A stretch of 64,000 nucleotides of DNA, from positions 198,591-262,590 of the forward strand of contig KB445804.1 of the NCBI GenBank assembly GCA_000320605.2, written 5' to 3'. Made by a program: the position numbers and the translations under genes. Positions 1 through 13,287 of the stretch are shown here, piece after piece (positions within the stretch are counted from its first letter, which is position 1; the number at the start of each line of letters is the position of its first letter). Source of the DNA: Gelatoporia subvermispora B. Lineage: Eukaryota > Basidiomycota > Agaricomycetes > Polyporales > Gelatoporiaceae. The notes under the pieces were generated by a model, which was given only the letters and a program-made list of their open reading frames with translations, was not told the origin of the DNA and made no database searches.

Positions 1-483
1 TGAGGTGCAGTGATAATAGACTTCTGTATTCAACACTCTATAGGTACTAATACATGCCAGAGAACGTAGGAACCAATTAGTGGGCCCGAGAGCGGCGGCG
101 GCGGGGCCGGCGGGAGGAAGGGCGGGAGATAGCCGCCGGCGGGAGGGCGGGAGATAAGGGGCGGGAGATAGCCGCCGCCGGCAAGGCACGGCATGGCCAC
201 GCGAGCGCAGGGCGGGGGCGGGGGCGGGGCGGCGCGCCTGGGCCTGCGATGAGCCGATGCACGTGCTCGGGAATACCCGCGGCGGGAGGCGGCAACGGCG
301 GCAACGGCGGCAACGGCGGCAACGGTGAGCGGGCTAAGCGCAGGGGGGAGGAGAGCGCAAAGGCCAGCGGGGAGCCTGGGGTTGCTCCTGGAATCGCTAT
401 TTGGCGCTACAAGCCTAGCTTAGGCTCAGCGTCCGATACCGCCGATGAGGCTAATTAGGCTGAGATCCGGTGTCACCCGGGTG
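1..483 (+). mobile_element. End of a second copy of the KDZ-type element, running off the left edge
   Basis: Positions 1-79 are the exact reverse complement of the stretch just inside the left terminal repeat of the large element (15411-15489). Positions 80-483 are one complete terminal-repeat unit. The unit ends with the palindrome CACCCGGGTG at 474-483, after which host sequence begins. This therefore reads as the end of another element of the same family in mirror orientation, its body lying left of the window. If it made a 7-bp target duplication, the base run after it (484-490, TCCAGGC) should also precede its far end. Confidence 0.8.
80..483 (+). repeat. GC-rich terminal repeat unit, copy A (404 bp)
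   Basis: Starts GTGGGCCCGAGAG and ends GTGTCACCCGGGTG. Inside are a block of GGGCGGGAGATA-type repeats (118-170), a run of G tracts separated by single C (210-229), and four tandem copies of a GGCAACGGC-type 9-mer (about 290-334). By eye it is identical to copies B and C. Open frames through it are repeat artefacts, not genes. Confidence 0.9.
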
Positions 484-1155
484 TCCAGGCGAGTTGGTGC
501 GATTCCCACGACGACTAGTAGTGGGTCTTGTGGTACTTATTGTCCGCCAAAAAGACTACAATCGCGTCATCATTCGCAACTCATACAAAGTCTGCTTTTC
601 TGAGATTGGAATTATCACGTGATAATCTCACGGTAAGAGATTTGCTTCAAACTTACATCCCACGGTTCCTTCCATTTCAGGCAAGATGCCATTCTCGTGG
701 TTCGTCGCAGGTCCTTGACAAGAAACAGATAACAAGCTCCAAGAAAGCTAAACACATGGGAGACCATAATATGGGTGTCAGCCAGCCAAGAAAATTGTCT
801 ATGGCTTTTCCTCTGCTTCTCAATCTCAGCGACCTATGACCAGAAGGATAAGGAGAATGTCAAGGTCTGCCGGATGAGGTCTTCTTTCTGCCTTTGTCTT
901 CCAGTCTGAATGTAACAGTAGTAGTGAAATAGTCATGACATTTGTCATGCGTATATGTCGAGACACGAAATGTCGTCGTAGTGGGCCCTGCCGCGCTTGC
1001 GCGGCGTTACTGTGATTTGCAAGGAGAGGTGGTTTGCAGTCGCGAAATGTGTCTTTCCACGTGATGCTGCCACGTGTCTCTGTTAGCGCCGGTACCGCGG
1101 CGGTACTCAGACAATGAGGCCGCGCTTGTAGGAGTTGTTTGATACTTCTCGGAAC
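484..1155. other. Spacer between transposon end and YVC1-like gene; no firm gene
   Basis: No complete gene is recognised. A short open stretch at about 515-625 and another at 680-838 (plus strand) look weakly coding and are separated by a plausible intron. They could be the 3' remnant of a gene cut by the element whose end lies at 483. The 1080-1155 part is the 5' flank of the channel gene. Confidence 0.4.
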
Positions 1156-4100
1156 ATGGATGAAGAGCAGTCTAGGACACTACTGGCTCCGACCACAGAA
1201 TATCTAGCGTCCATAAAGGTCTTTCCATTGATACCTAGTATTAAGAAAGATGTTGTCGTAAGTAACTCCCTCCTCGTCGCTGTGTCAACTCGCCAAGACA
1301 GAGTGAATGTTGAAGTTCCACACAAAATTCATTCATACATTACTTCACAGAAAAGCGTCGGTATGTTGGATGACATCTGCGACAGCATCATTTGGTGATA
1401 TCATACATGTGATAGATACCGCTCTGAGCTGGGAGTGCGTAGAACCTGTCCTGCTAATTGACAGCGGAGACGCTGATGTCATACGTTCAATTCAGCCAGC
1501 TCACCGCATCAGACGTCAATTTCGCAATTGTGCGACCGCTAGTCTTCAAGTATGCGAAGCTGAAAAACATGGCCATTGTGTACGCATGTTTCGTCGTTCG
1601 CTCCCACTTCCAGTCGGAAGCAGAAGACGATCTAGCGTACTCAGGGGTTCAACTTTCGAGGGCGAGTCTCTGTGAGATACTTGCCATGAAACTCCTCGGC
1701 ACATTCGCGTCAAATCAAATCAGACTGGTATCTGTATTGACTGCGAGCTGGAATCCCTTGGCCGGAGCGCCGCGCGAGATCGTCAACGAGGTCTGTGACG
1801 CCGTTGGCGACGATGGCTACATCTTCGAGCCCCAGTGCGCCCTCGAGGTCAGTCGCAGGGTCATGGACGCAATTGGATCTTATGACACTGACTTTGGTTT
1901 ACGACAGCTGGCTATTGCCACTGTATCAAAAGGCTTTCTGTCCTCACCCATTGTACAGACAGTGGTGAATGATATATACGCTGGCCGTGTTGTCTTTTCC
2001 ATGTCCTCGAATCGCTCGGTGCTCGCTGACAACTATAAGCCACGACCGATCGAGATATACGACTGTAGAAATGCGCCTTTTCTTGACCACTATCGACTGC
2101 GTGTACCGAGATACGGTGCCATTATGGAATTTCTTAATTTCGCCCTCTTGTTAACCACATTCCTCTTGTGCCTTTCAAGTACGTCGTCCTTGAATATATG
2201 CCTGTGCTGTAGTACTACCAATAATTGGCTACTGACAGGTCGCGACGTGAACTACATGAATGGATTTGAGATTGTATTCGTAATCTTCGCTCTAGCTTTC
2301 GCTCTCGAAGAGTATACAGCATCCAAAGAACATGGATGGGGTAGTGAGTAATCGTTCCCATGGCACCTGCTTGTGTTCACCGTATCTTCTGCTCAGTATA
2401 CGTAGCCGATGTGCGTCATGATTACACTTCGATATGAGAACTGAGACTCATGCACAGTCAACATAGCTGTGGAACGTTTTCGACACATCTTTCATCATAA
2501 TTTTCTTTGCCTACATGGGTTTCAGAATCAAGGGTTTGGTCAAAACGGACGGTATGTCATCGTGATATCAGTATGCCCCGCAGCTCCGTTCTGACGCAGT
2601 CTGCAGTCAATTCTTCAGAGATGGCCTTTGACATTCTGGCCTGCGGCGCATGCATTCTATTCCCTCGGTACTAAGGGTCTCTTTTCAAAATTATAACTCT
2701 TCCTGACGATGCTCAAACAGCTTAGCATTCTTCGCAGTGTCTAATAATGTCGTCGTTTTGTAAGTATGTTGCTCAATCATTTAATCCGCTCGCTCATGGT
2801 ACCTGCTGTGCAGGGCTCTGAGAGCTATGATATCCGAGTTCATTTTCTTCATTGCGATTGCAGCAATTTGCTTCTCAGGCCTCCTTTTTACCCTCCATAA
2901 TCTAGGTAAGTGACGTCGTTATGCATGCCGCGGAAACATCCTGACTGGCACTGTTATCCAGCCTCGGACAAGTGGAGTCTCAAGGGCATTGCCTGGCTCA
3001 TGGTACAGATATGGTTTGGTAATACATACCTGAGCTTCGGGCAAGCCGAGAGCTTCCATCCAATCTTCGGCCCCATCCTTATGACTTGCTTTGCCGCATT
3101 GTCTAATACCCTACTACTGACTAGTGAGTTTCTTGTTCAAAATCTCCGGAGGTCTGATGCTGAGCAAATGTAGTCCTTATTTCCATTCTGTCGAACACCT
3201 TCGCTCGAATCGATGCGGTGAGTAAAGTTCTGTCTCCTAGCAGTATCGGGTCACTTATCGAAGACCGGAAATAGAACGCCAAACAGGAAGTCTGTATCAT
3301 CTGTTGCATGATATGATCTATCAATGACCAATGACCTCCATTCCCAGTACCTGTTCCAATTTGCAATCTCCACAATTCAAGGGTGAGTTCTCTCGTGTAC
3401 AAGGACAACAGACTACTGATCCACTGAGCAGCGTCAAGTCCGACGCTCTTTTCAGCTATCAGCCGCCTTTCAATCTCTTTGCCTTCTTGATTCTGTGGCC
3501 TTTGAGTCTGATACTCTCCCCGCGGGCTCTGCATACCACCAATGTCTTCCTCATCCGGCTCACGGTAGAGTGCCATTATCAATGTTCTAGGAATTGATAT
3601 CACTTACATCCACGTAGGCCTTCCCTACCCTCATTATGATCGGAATCTACGAGAGATACCTGGCCGAAGGACAGAAATGGCGCGAGTCCGGCTCGGCCCA
3701 GTATCTCTACAACAGCCTAACCCGCCGGGTCAAGAAGATCCCCATCCTAGACCTCATCGGCTCTAGCTCCACGGACATGTACGACGCGATCTTCGACATC
3801 GAGGTTGCGGACGACCTCGAGCTGTTCGAATCCGACGGAGAGCATGAGTACGACCCCCTACGTTCCATGCATTCGATGCATTCGCCCTCGCACGACTCCC
3901 TGCGCCCGCCCTCAATCTCGCTCCCTGCGGCTCCCCCGGGCCCGAGCGCGGGGGGCCGGCGGCACGCGAGCCTACCACGCTCGCCGAGCGCACGGAGCAC
4001 ACGAGGCGCGCGCTCGCCCACCGCCTCGCCGCGACGCAGGAAGAACACGTTGCCGCCAGTGATCCAAACAAGTTCGGGCGAGGTCCCGACGGTCGGGCCG

Positions 4101-4402
4101 CGCAGCCCGCTGAGCAAGCTCTTCCTCGGACGCAGGGAACGTGAGCCATCGGAGCGCGTGGCCGCGGCGACCGCGCGCGTGGAGGCGCTGCTCGAGGACG
4201 TGCGAGCGCTCCCAGTGAACAAGCTGAAGGATGAGATGAAGGAGTTGCAGGTGAGTCTGGGCGTGGGGATGTGGCTAGCTTGGTCCAGGGCTGATCGATG
4301 TGGTGGCGCCAGGAACGCCAGGCGCGTATCGAGAATTTGCTGGTCACGCTCACGCGCGGGATGAGGAGCACTGATCAGCCTGTCAGGAATGGCACGCTAT
4401 AG
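1156..4402 (+). CDS. YVC1: YVC1-like TRP family vacuolar cation channel, multi-exon
   Basis: Fungal TRPY channels release calcium and other cations from the vacuole. Conserved blocks follow in order across many short introns: an N-terminal cytosolic domain (VRPLVFKYAKLKNMAIVYAC at about 1520; WNPLAGAP at 1750), a pre-S1 block (EIYDCRNAPFLDHYRLRVP at 2055), the first transmembrane helix (2120-2185), EYTASKEHGW at 2315, later helices, a pore region with WFGNTYLSFG (3010-3045), ILSNTFARID after it (3180-3215), and a final block with PPFNLFAFLILWPLSL. The C-terminus is long and Ser/Pro/Arg-rich (3800-4130), then a short coiled coil (ARVEALLEDV) leads to the stop at 4400-4402. ATG 1156 opens the first conserved block. 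The small exons between 1260 and 1500 are the least certain part. Confidence 0.85.
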
Positions 4403-4942
4403 GGCCCAAGTCAGACGGGTGCTGTGCGCCGCCTGCCTGCCGCGGGTCACTTGATAACGTCTCCGTGCGTAGATATCACCATACGTCCATCTTGCGCCTC
4501 TGCCGCAGATCCGTGTGGCTCCTGCCCGAGTAGTCAATGCAAGCGGGTACGAATGTGAAGGATGAAGTGTGATGTGAAAAGCGAAGAGCGCTGTGTAATG
4601 CTGTAGTATACAAGATTAGGTGCTGTACTGTATGTATGCAACCAGAGTCCCAGGCGATCATAGTGAGCCGAAGCAGCAAGCCCGAACATAAGCCGTAGCG
4701 AGTGATAAGTATAGAGCGCTCCGCGCAACCGCGCGGCGCCGTACTGATGCCAACAATCCAAGTCATCCAGGTCGTACAAATGCGAGATTACAGATAAGTG
4801 ATGAACGTGGTATGCGAATGAGTGCAAAATCGAGGTGGGGGAGGGAAACGAATATTGCGAAGGACAGCAAGTAATGGGCGCGACAGGGCTTTGCGGGCAG
4901 ACAGACAGACAGCAGTGGCAGCACGCAGGCAGCGCAGACGCG
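4403..4942. other. Convergent 3' spacer between channel and kinase genes
   Basis: Holds the 3' flanks of two convergent genes. Apart from a short CAGACAGACAG-type low-complexity stretch near 4898-4935, nothing is recognised; the open frames here are not coding-like. Confidence 0.6.
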
Positions 4943-6647
<1,705 letters not shown>

Positions 6648-7171
6648 AAGATAATTGGGCAAAGAAGGGAAACCGGGGAGATGAGATGAGAGGGGGGACT
6701 TGTATGGGCAGGAGAACAAAAGAGTCCAAAGCCGTCAGTGACAACGACAACAAGGCGGCGTCAAATGGTCGTGATATCCCCGTCGAGGCGCCCGTTTCAT
6801 ATTTGGGCCATCACTGCCTCCGTCCACATCATTTTCTTCCCTGTCTCCGTCCTGTCCGATGGAAAATAGCTCTCCTACGCGGGATCACCTCAAAAACATC
6901 TTCCGGATCTTCAGAACGACATTTCCACACCGACACGGAACCAGAGAAAGACGGTGAGCGCGACGAGCGTGTCGACAGACGAATTCGGATCGCAATCTCG
7001 ACACGGTATGCTGGCGCTAAATCAATCTCAGAGCACGTGCAGCATCTCGATCTCGCGACAAAGTTGCCCTCTCGAGATTCTTCGCGACCAGGAGCTTCTG
7101 CGGACTTGATCTCTTGTAATACTACAACGACACTGCAGCGTGCCAACCTTGAAGAAGCAAACCCTATCAGA
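6648..7171. promoter_or_regulatory. Divergent promoter region of kinase and macro-domain genes
   Basis: A spacer of 524 bp separates two divergently transcribed genes, so it should hold both promoters. Overlapping open frames on both strands lack any recognisable domain. No clear TATA box was picked out. Confidence 0.45.
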
Positions 7172-8358
7172 ATGGTCGTCACCCTATCCAGGATTCCCAC
7201 TCTGCGCGAGCTGTACCGTACTTCCGTTCTCCGTCTTGCCGATTCTGCAAAGCCACGCCACCAGCCGCGGGGCTGCCTCCTCGACAAGATATCCTTGTAG
7301 TAAGACCTGCACACACTCCCCAGATGCCTTCTGCGATCCACAATGACACGATCGTGAGATCAGCCAGGGAGACATCACGAAAATGGAACTCGACGCCATT
7401 GTGAACGCGGCCAACAGGAGCCTGCTCGGTGAATTTCCTCCACTGGCAGTCATTGTTCATACTGAATTTCATATTCGCCTGTGAATGAACGAAAATCAGG
7501 AGGAGGAGGCGGTAAGCGGCCTCATTTGTACAATGAATTCGGCAGCGAGATTGATCTTCTGCCGAATCTTTCTCAGTCGACGGCGCTATCCACGCCGCAG
7601 CAGGCCCCAGGCTGCTCGAAGAGTGTAAGTGCGAGTAACTTGTTCGATGTCCACATGAATAGACAAAAACAGGCCGTACCCTGCATGGCTGTGAGACTGG
7701 GAACTCCAAGATTACGAAAGGATACGACCTACCTGCGTTCGTATGCCCCTATGATGAGGTACGCGAGCGCGCCTGACTGAATGTACTCGGTCATCTTCAG
7801 CGGTCACGTAATCCACACCGTTGGCCCAGTCTATGCAAAAGAAAAGGCTGATATGAAGGCAGAGCAGCTCGTGTCTTGTTACAAGACGAGTCTGCAGCTC
7901 GCTTTAGAACACTCAGTTAAACATGTCGTGTGTATTCCCTACACAGTGCTGAGGCTCCCTATCAGTATTGAAGATTCGTAGGCATTCCCATCGATTTCCA
8001 CGGGAATCTATGGGTACCCTATCAAAGATGCTACCCATCTAGCACTGAACACAGTGCGAGAGGTTATGGACACCCCTGACGCCAACGAGGTTGGTTTTGA
8101 TGCACCGTTTCACTAAATCATTTTAAAATCTCTGCAGCTTGAGAGAGTCATCTTCGTCGTGTGGAGCGATTCAGACAAGCTCGTGTACGAGTAAGTTGAG
8201 CTTGTCAATCTTAAAATACCTCAATATACTGACAGGGGCATCACAGGGAGCTTCTCCCGCTTTACTTCCCTCCTGACGGCGAGATTAGTAGAACAGCCAG
8301 TCAGGAAGGGTGGGAGTTGGTCAATGATAGCGGCTCGTCAGAGAATGCGCGAGTTTGA
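7172..8358 (+). CDS. Macro-domain protein, probable ADP-ribose/ADP-ribosyl hydrolase
   Basis: MACROD-type macro domains bind ADP-ribose and remove it from proteins. Joined exons give an N-terminal leader, then QGDITKMELDAIVNAANRSL, a 12-nt microexon completing LGGGGVDGAIH (7499-7510), AAAGPRLLEEC, HGCETGNSKITKGYDLPAGH, VIHTVGPVY, FPSISTGIYGYP and ERVIFVVWSDSD. These are the family's signature blocks in the right order, including the Asn and Gly residues of the ADP-ribose pocket. The stop is at 8356-8358. The second exon start has two readings: an intron of about 64 nt (7301-7364) restores the frame, but the skipped stretch also reads like coding sequence in another frame. ATG 7172 is chosen because LSRIPTLRELYR follows it at once. 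Confidence 0.82.
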
Positions 8359-8992
8359 GTACCATCTGGCAAAGTAGTGTCATGTGAATTACGTCAGCGT
8401 CCCCATGCATGTAGCCTCACTGCAATGATGATCCGAATTCTCGCAGTACGCCGTCCTCCGGACGTCCAGCTTGGCATCCACTACGACTAGCACCGCGCAG
8501 ATCTGCCTATCTCGTACTGGCAGGTGAGTGATCCGCGACGACACTTCAAGTCCGCATCTCTCTACACTCTAATTCCTCAAAGTCCCACAGATCAATTGCC
8601 CGCTCGCTCACAGCCATTGACAGCCTCGCATGGGCCGAGCCCACACTTGCCGTAGCCCCAAAGATACTTGCCATTTCTGGCACTCAAGCCGTACCGCGGA
8701 TTGCGCCGGGCCGCGAACGAGGCTCCTCACGTCGTTGCAAAAGCCTCGTCTGTGGGTCTCATGATCCACAGACGTGGCGCGCGTCGCACAGAGCCTATGG
8801 GTGGTGATGTGAACCGCCGAATATTGGCCGGTGCGGTGCGCATATATGCTCGATAGGCTCCGAGGGCGTCGTCCCCGGTGGCTTGCTTCACATCCTGCAG
8901 ACCGCGAGACTAGGTATTGTTCAATTTGCAATTGTGTATTCGGCGACTCGAAGAAGATAACTGAAGCTTTGCGCTGGGTTGGACTCTTAGAT
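8359..8992. other. Spacer upstream of sugar transporter
   Basis: Only mixed-frame open stretches are visible, with no recognisable domain. The part just left of 8993 is in frame with the transporter start, so the true start could be somewhat further upstream. Confidence 0.45.
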
Positions 8993-11369
8993 ATGGGGCT
9001 GTTTTACAACATCTTCACCGCGGTTTTTTGTTCCATCGGTACGTGCAGAATAATGCCTCCGATCATATTCGCGAACCACTGAGCCTACTTCTTCCCGTAT
9101 AGGTGCCTTCTTGTTCGGGTAAGCCACCACATCCCCCGAATTGACCATAAATCACTAAGCAAACGGCCCTCGGAAATATCACAGCTACGATAGGCGAGTT
9201 ACTCCGTCAGCAATTCACAGTTGCGCCTAACCAAGGTGCAGCGGGATCATATCTTCTGTGATCACCTTCCCGCACTTCATGAGCTTCGTGAACAACCCGG
9301 GGAACTATGCCAGTCTCTCAGGAGCGGTGGTGTCGACTTTTACCGGTATGTCTGCCTATTGACCTGACTCGTCCGCCCCATCGATTAGACTAAACTGGCG
9401 CATTTTGGTTAGGTGGTTGCTTCTTCGGCGCTGCCACTGGAGGCTGGTACGATATCACACCAATGTACCCCCGCAGCGTTTCTTAATATAAAACTGGACA
9501 GGTCGAATGACAGATTCGGACGGAAGCGGACAATACAGGTATACATATGCTCAGCATCCCATTTTAGAATGCAACTTAAGACTGCGTAGATAGGGGCTGT
9601 CTTCGCCCTGTGGGGCTGCGCGATGCAGTCCGGCGCGAACAACTTTGCGTGCATGCTCGTTGGCCGTATTGTAGCTGGCTTCGCTATCGGGTAGGTGTCG
9701 TACGGAGCGCGATATATTACAGGAATGCTCAACTTACGCATCGGCAAGAATACTGTCGATGACGGTGCCGCTATACAACGTGTGCAGATTATCATCGGTG
9801 TACGAGCGATGACTCATTTTGGATCTATCACAGACCGAGATTGCGCCACCGAAGATTCGTGGGTTTATTGTTGGCCTTACGCAGCAGATGATTGGGATTG
9901 GTTTCATCGTCGCCAATTGGGTAGGCATTGTACCGTAAATGGATGGTGTTGTTCAGGCCGCTCAAGGTTGCCCAGGTTGGCTATGGTTGCCAATTCTTGA
10001 ATTCCGACGTTCAATGGAGACTGCCGCTAGGCTTGCAAGTATGTAGCACTCTCCCATGATCAATTATGACTCCAATGCGGAATTGATGACGTTGTCTAGC
10101 TTATCCCCGCATTACTTCTGCTCGTAGGCATTCAGTTCCTTCCATTCTCTCCCGTGAGTGCCCCATAACCTATGTAGCATCAAGGTTCGCAGAACCCTAT
10201 TTTTATAGCGCTGGCTTCTCGAGCAAGGCCGCGACGAAGAGGCGCGTGAGACGGTGCACAAGCTACATGACAGCAGCACCCCCGGCGCGAACGAAGCGGC
10301 CGAGATCGAGTTCCGCGAGATGCAGGCGACGATCAGAGCAGAGATGTCCGTGCGTTCGCGCAGGCTGAGCGACCTCTGGGCCACCCGGGGCATGCTCAAG
10401 CGCACGCTCGTTTCCGTAGGTGTTCAGGTGTTTGGGCAGTTCTCCGGGATAAACGGTATGTCGGTATATTGTTCGGGGGGGATTTATGTTCAGGCATCTG
10501 GGGCTAGTCATAAATTACTTTGGACCGTCGATGTACCAGGCTCTTGGTCTGACACCCGGTCAGTCGCTCCTGGTCCAAGGAATATATGGTGCAGTAGGAC
10601 CGATCACGAACTTTTTGTGAGCATTTCTCGCTCGTATTTCCGAGTTTATCGGTGATTTTATGATGCATGACAGCTTCATCACCATGATTCTCGACACTGT
10701 TGGCAGAAAGAAGCCGCTTATGTTCGGTGCAGCAAGCTTCGTTGTGACCTACTCCATCCTCTCTGCCATCCTCGCGCTGTTCCCGCCCAGCGAGTCGCAC
10801 AACTTCGCGGCACAGCGGGCGGGCATCGCGATGATCTTCATTACAAGTATATGCTTTTCCCTCAGTTTTGGGCCCGTCAGCTGGGTACTCGCTTCCGAGG
10901 TAATGGATCTTCGCGCGTATCGCGATCTAGAAGCTGACATGTGGGTCCGCGTAGGTGTTCCCGACCAAAACGCGCTCGGTTGGGACTAGTGTGGCGACCT
11001 GTGCAAATTGGGCGTTCAATGTGCTCTTCTCTCAGGCACGTCGTTCTCCTGACATCTATGCAGATTCTCAATCTCACACTCGTGTTCGTCTCAGGTTTCC
11101 AACCTTGCTATTACGAAAATCAGCTGGAGATACTACCTCGTATTCATATGTCTGAATGCGATCGATTTCGTGCTTATTGGACTGTTCTTCCCGGAAACGA
11201 AAGGTGAGCTCGATTTGTATATAGCGATGTAGGCGTTACTGATACCCTTTGATCAGGCAAGTCGCTGGAGCAGATGGCAGAAGTCTTTGGTGACGAGATC
11301 GACGTCCGGGAGCTAGCATTAGAGACGAAGTTGGAAAAAGAGGACAAGCCAGCTATTGTACACGCGTAG
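8993..11369 (+). CDS. MFS sugar transporter (sugar porter family)
   Basis: A twelve-helix sugar/H+ symporter of the plasma membrane, reconstructed over roughly ten exons. Motifs in order: LFGYDSGVISSV in helix 1, SNDRFGRKRTIQ (loop 2-3 signature), LVGRIVAGFAIG, SEIAPP-like TEIAPPKIRGFIVGLTQQ, WRLPLGLQ, PFSPRWLLEQGR (PESPRWL signature at mid-protein), QVFGQFSGIN followed after an intron by INYFGPSMYQALGL, DTVGRKKPLMFG, and FFPETKGKSLEQM near the C-terminus. The last residues are KEDKPAIVHA with the stop at 11367-11369. All key motifs are present and no frame break is needed. The substrate (hexose, pentose or disaccharide) cannot be fixed from this. The start ATG 8993 fits the short N-terminus but is not certain. 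Confidence 0.85.
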
Positions 11370-11803
11370 TTTTGACATTTTCCCCCTTCTGAAATGCATT
11401 TACAAATGGTTGGTTTCGCCGCCCGCTGTCCACTGCAACGAGAGCTCGAGCCCAACGTCAGGCTTCAGCACAATTACTGAATTATTAGCGAGAGGTTTGG
11501 AACAATGCGTCAATATCTCGAGCGTCGATTTCTCCGTAATGGAGTGATATCATACAGTGTGAGGAATTTGTTCGTGTAAGATCGAATCGGATGACAGAAT
11601 GTCCGGCATTACCACATCCCCGAATTTTCTCTGCACACTGTCGCGCAATGCACAGGTATGTACAGAGCTCGTCCACGTGTCCCGCGCGCCTATGCACGTG
11701 ATTCATATGTTTTACTCCCATGACATATCTTTCTCTGGGTTGTTAATCCGCAAACACCAACTCCTCAAGGATTCCAGCCACTCACAAATCCCGTCTATTG
11801 TGA
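11370..11803. other. Spacer between transporter and F-box/ankyrin gene
   Basis: Contains the 3' flank of the transporter and the promoter of the next gene. Two CACGTG motifs occur near 11682 and 11695. No gene is recognised. Confidence 0.5.
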
Positions 11804-12777
11804 ATGAACAGCGAATCATGTCTGGAGCATATACCGCTTCGTACCCTGGATACCCTTCCCGTTGAAGTACGCGCCTTCCACGGATCCTTATTCTCGACCG
11901 TGCTGACACTGCGGAAATCCCCTCTGCTCAGCTGCTATACGAGATATATCTGTATGCACTTTCTGCATATCTGCCACTTACCTCAAGATATCTACATGCA
12001 GTATTCAAGTCTGCACCAACGTCTGTACAGGCGGAATACCTCCTCGGATGTTATTTCCGCGAAGCACGTCCTTCCTGTATCGCTCGCAGAGCTGGACTTG
12101 TATCAAAAGTGCTACAATATCCAATATGTAACCAGCTTGTACTAGAAGCAATTCTGCGCCATCCGACTTGCCCAAGGGAACTTACAGGTCACACCGAGCT
12201 ACCACGCCGTCTGTTTCGCTCGCTGGCACCACGCCCGTCTCATCAACAAGACAAGAGTCCCTGGTCGGAAGATGTTGATCCTCTGCCTTTCTTGCGTTTC
12301 TTGTACAACCACCCGCGCATCCCCGAACCCGATGCAAATCGGAACGAGGGCTATGCGCTGACGAAGGCTGTCTATGCGGGCTTCCTTCCACTCGTGTCCT
12401 TCCTGCTCGACCACGGTGCTTCACCCGCGTGTAAGGGTGGCCTACCAGTGATGGTTGCCATCAAGCAGAAGGATCTTGCACTAGTGCGCAAGCTCATCGA
12501 GCGCGACGGCGCTGTGCGCGCCGGGTCGCCAAGGAAGAGGAAGGCGGCCGAGCTGGATGATACAAGGCAAGAAAATGCTGCCGGAATGGAACAGGAGGCA
12601 GGAAGGCAGGAACGGCGGACTGTCGCGAAGAAACGGAAGCTGGAGGATAGGATGGAGGTGAACAAGGAGATGCTCAAGTTGGCGGTCAAGTGTGATGCGC
12701 GGAATATTGTGGATTACCTCATGAAGGAGAAGGGTTGCGTTCCGGACATGCAGACACTGATGCTGATGAGGATGTGA
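11804..12777 (+). CDS. F-box-like protein with ankyrin-type repeats
   Basis: Exon 1 (11804-11866) ends in TLDTLPVE. A GT-AG intron (11867-11931) then joins to LLYEIYLYALSAYLPLTSRY, together giving an F-box-like start. The middle holds LLGCYFREARPSCIARAG. Then come ankyrin-like units: EGYALTKAVYAGFLPLVSFL with LLDHGASPACKGGLP, and MVAIKQKDLALVRKLIERDG, and after a basic insert (RKRKAAELDD, VAKKRKLEDR: possible nuclear signals) EMLKLAVKCDARNIVDYLMK. The stop is at 12775-12777. F-box proteins recruit substrates to SCF ubiquitin ligases; that role is inferred from the fold only. No close named family was recognised. Confidence 0.7.
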
Positions 12778-13287
12778 TTGGACGCATTTTGGCTGCCTGA
12801 CAATATCTAGTCCCGAAGGCGCCAAGCCACAGGAGCTTTTGTCGTTCATACTTGCTCAATACCGGCGAGGTATGTTTTGTTCTAGTGCTGCTATACTTAG
12901 CTTCTCACTCAGCTGGGATCTTTAGTCCATTGATTTGAGCTACATCTTAATGGATCTACATTCATGAGCGACCAACCCTAAGGGTGGCGCAAGCACTGGT
13001 ACAACATGGGAACGAAGCACCCAAGGAGGTTCTATGATGGTCCACTGTATTGATCATATAGCTTTTTTCGTGTACATTTGCGAGTGGATGCGAATGATAT
13101 ATGCACGGAACATAGCTGGAAACGGAAAAGAGTACCTAGAGTAACAACACAAACAGGCGGATGCAAGAAGCGTGAGGGTCGTGATCTATGCACCTTGGTG
13201 CTGTCAACAGATCCAGCGATACAGCCATTCACTCTGCCCGCGCGGGGGAGTGAGTCGATGGGGATACAGATGGATAGAAATACACGC
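12778..13287. other. Convergent spacer between F-box/ankyrin gene and eIF1A
   Basis: 3' flanks of two convergent genes; no coding block recognised on either strand. Confidence 0.55.

Noticed and set aside
77..458. Open frames inside the GC-rich repeats (Pro/Leu-rich or Gly/Asn-rich products, recurring at 14.2-15.4 and 25.6-26.8 kb)
   Set aside because: They arise from tandem repeats in the transposon terminal repeat, occur on both strands in every copy and lack a consistent gene structure.
484..520. B-box-like GGTGCGATTCC after the left transposon end
   Set aside because: One mismatch to the consensus and no cloverleaf could be built around it.
8608..8931. Minus-strand open frame upstream of the sugar transporter
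   Set aside because: No domain, atypical composition and no splice or promoter support.
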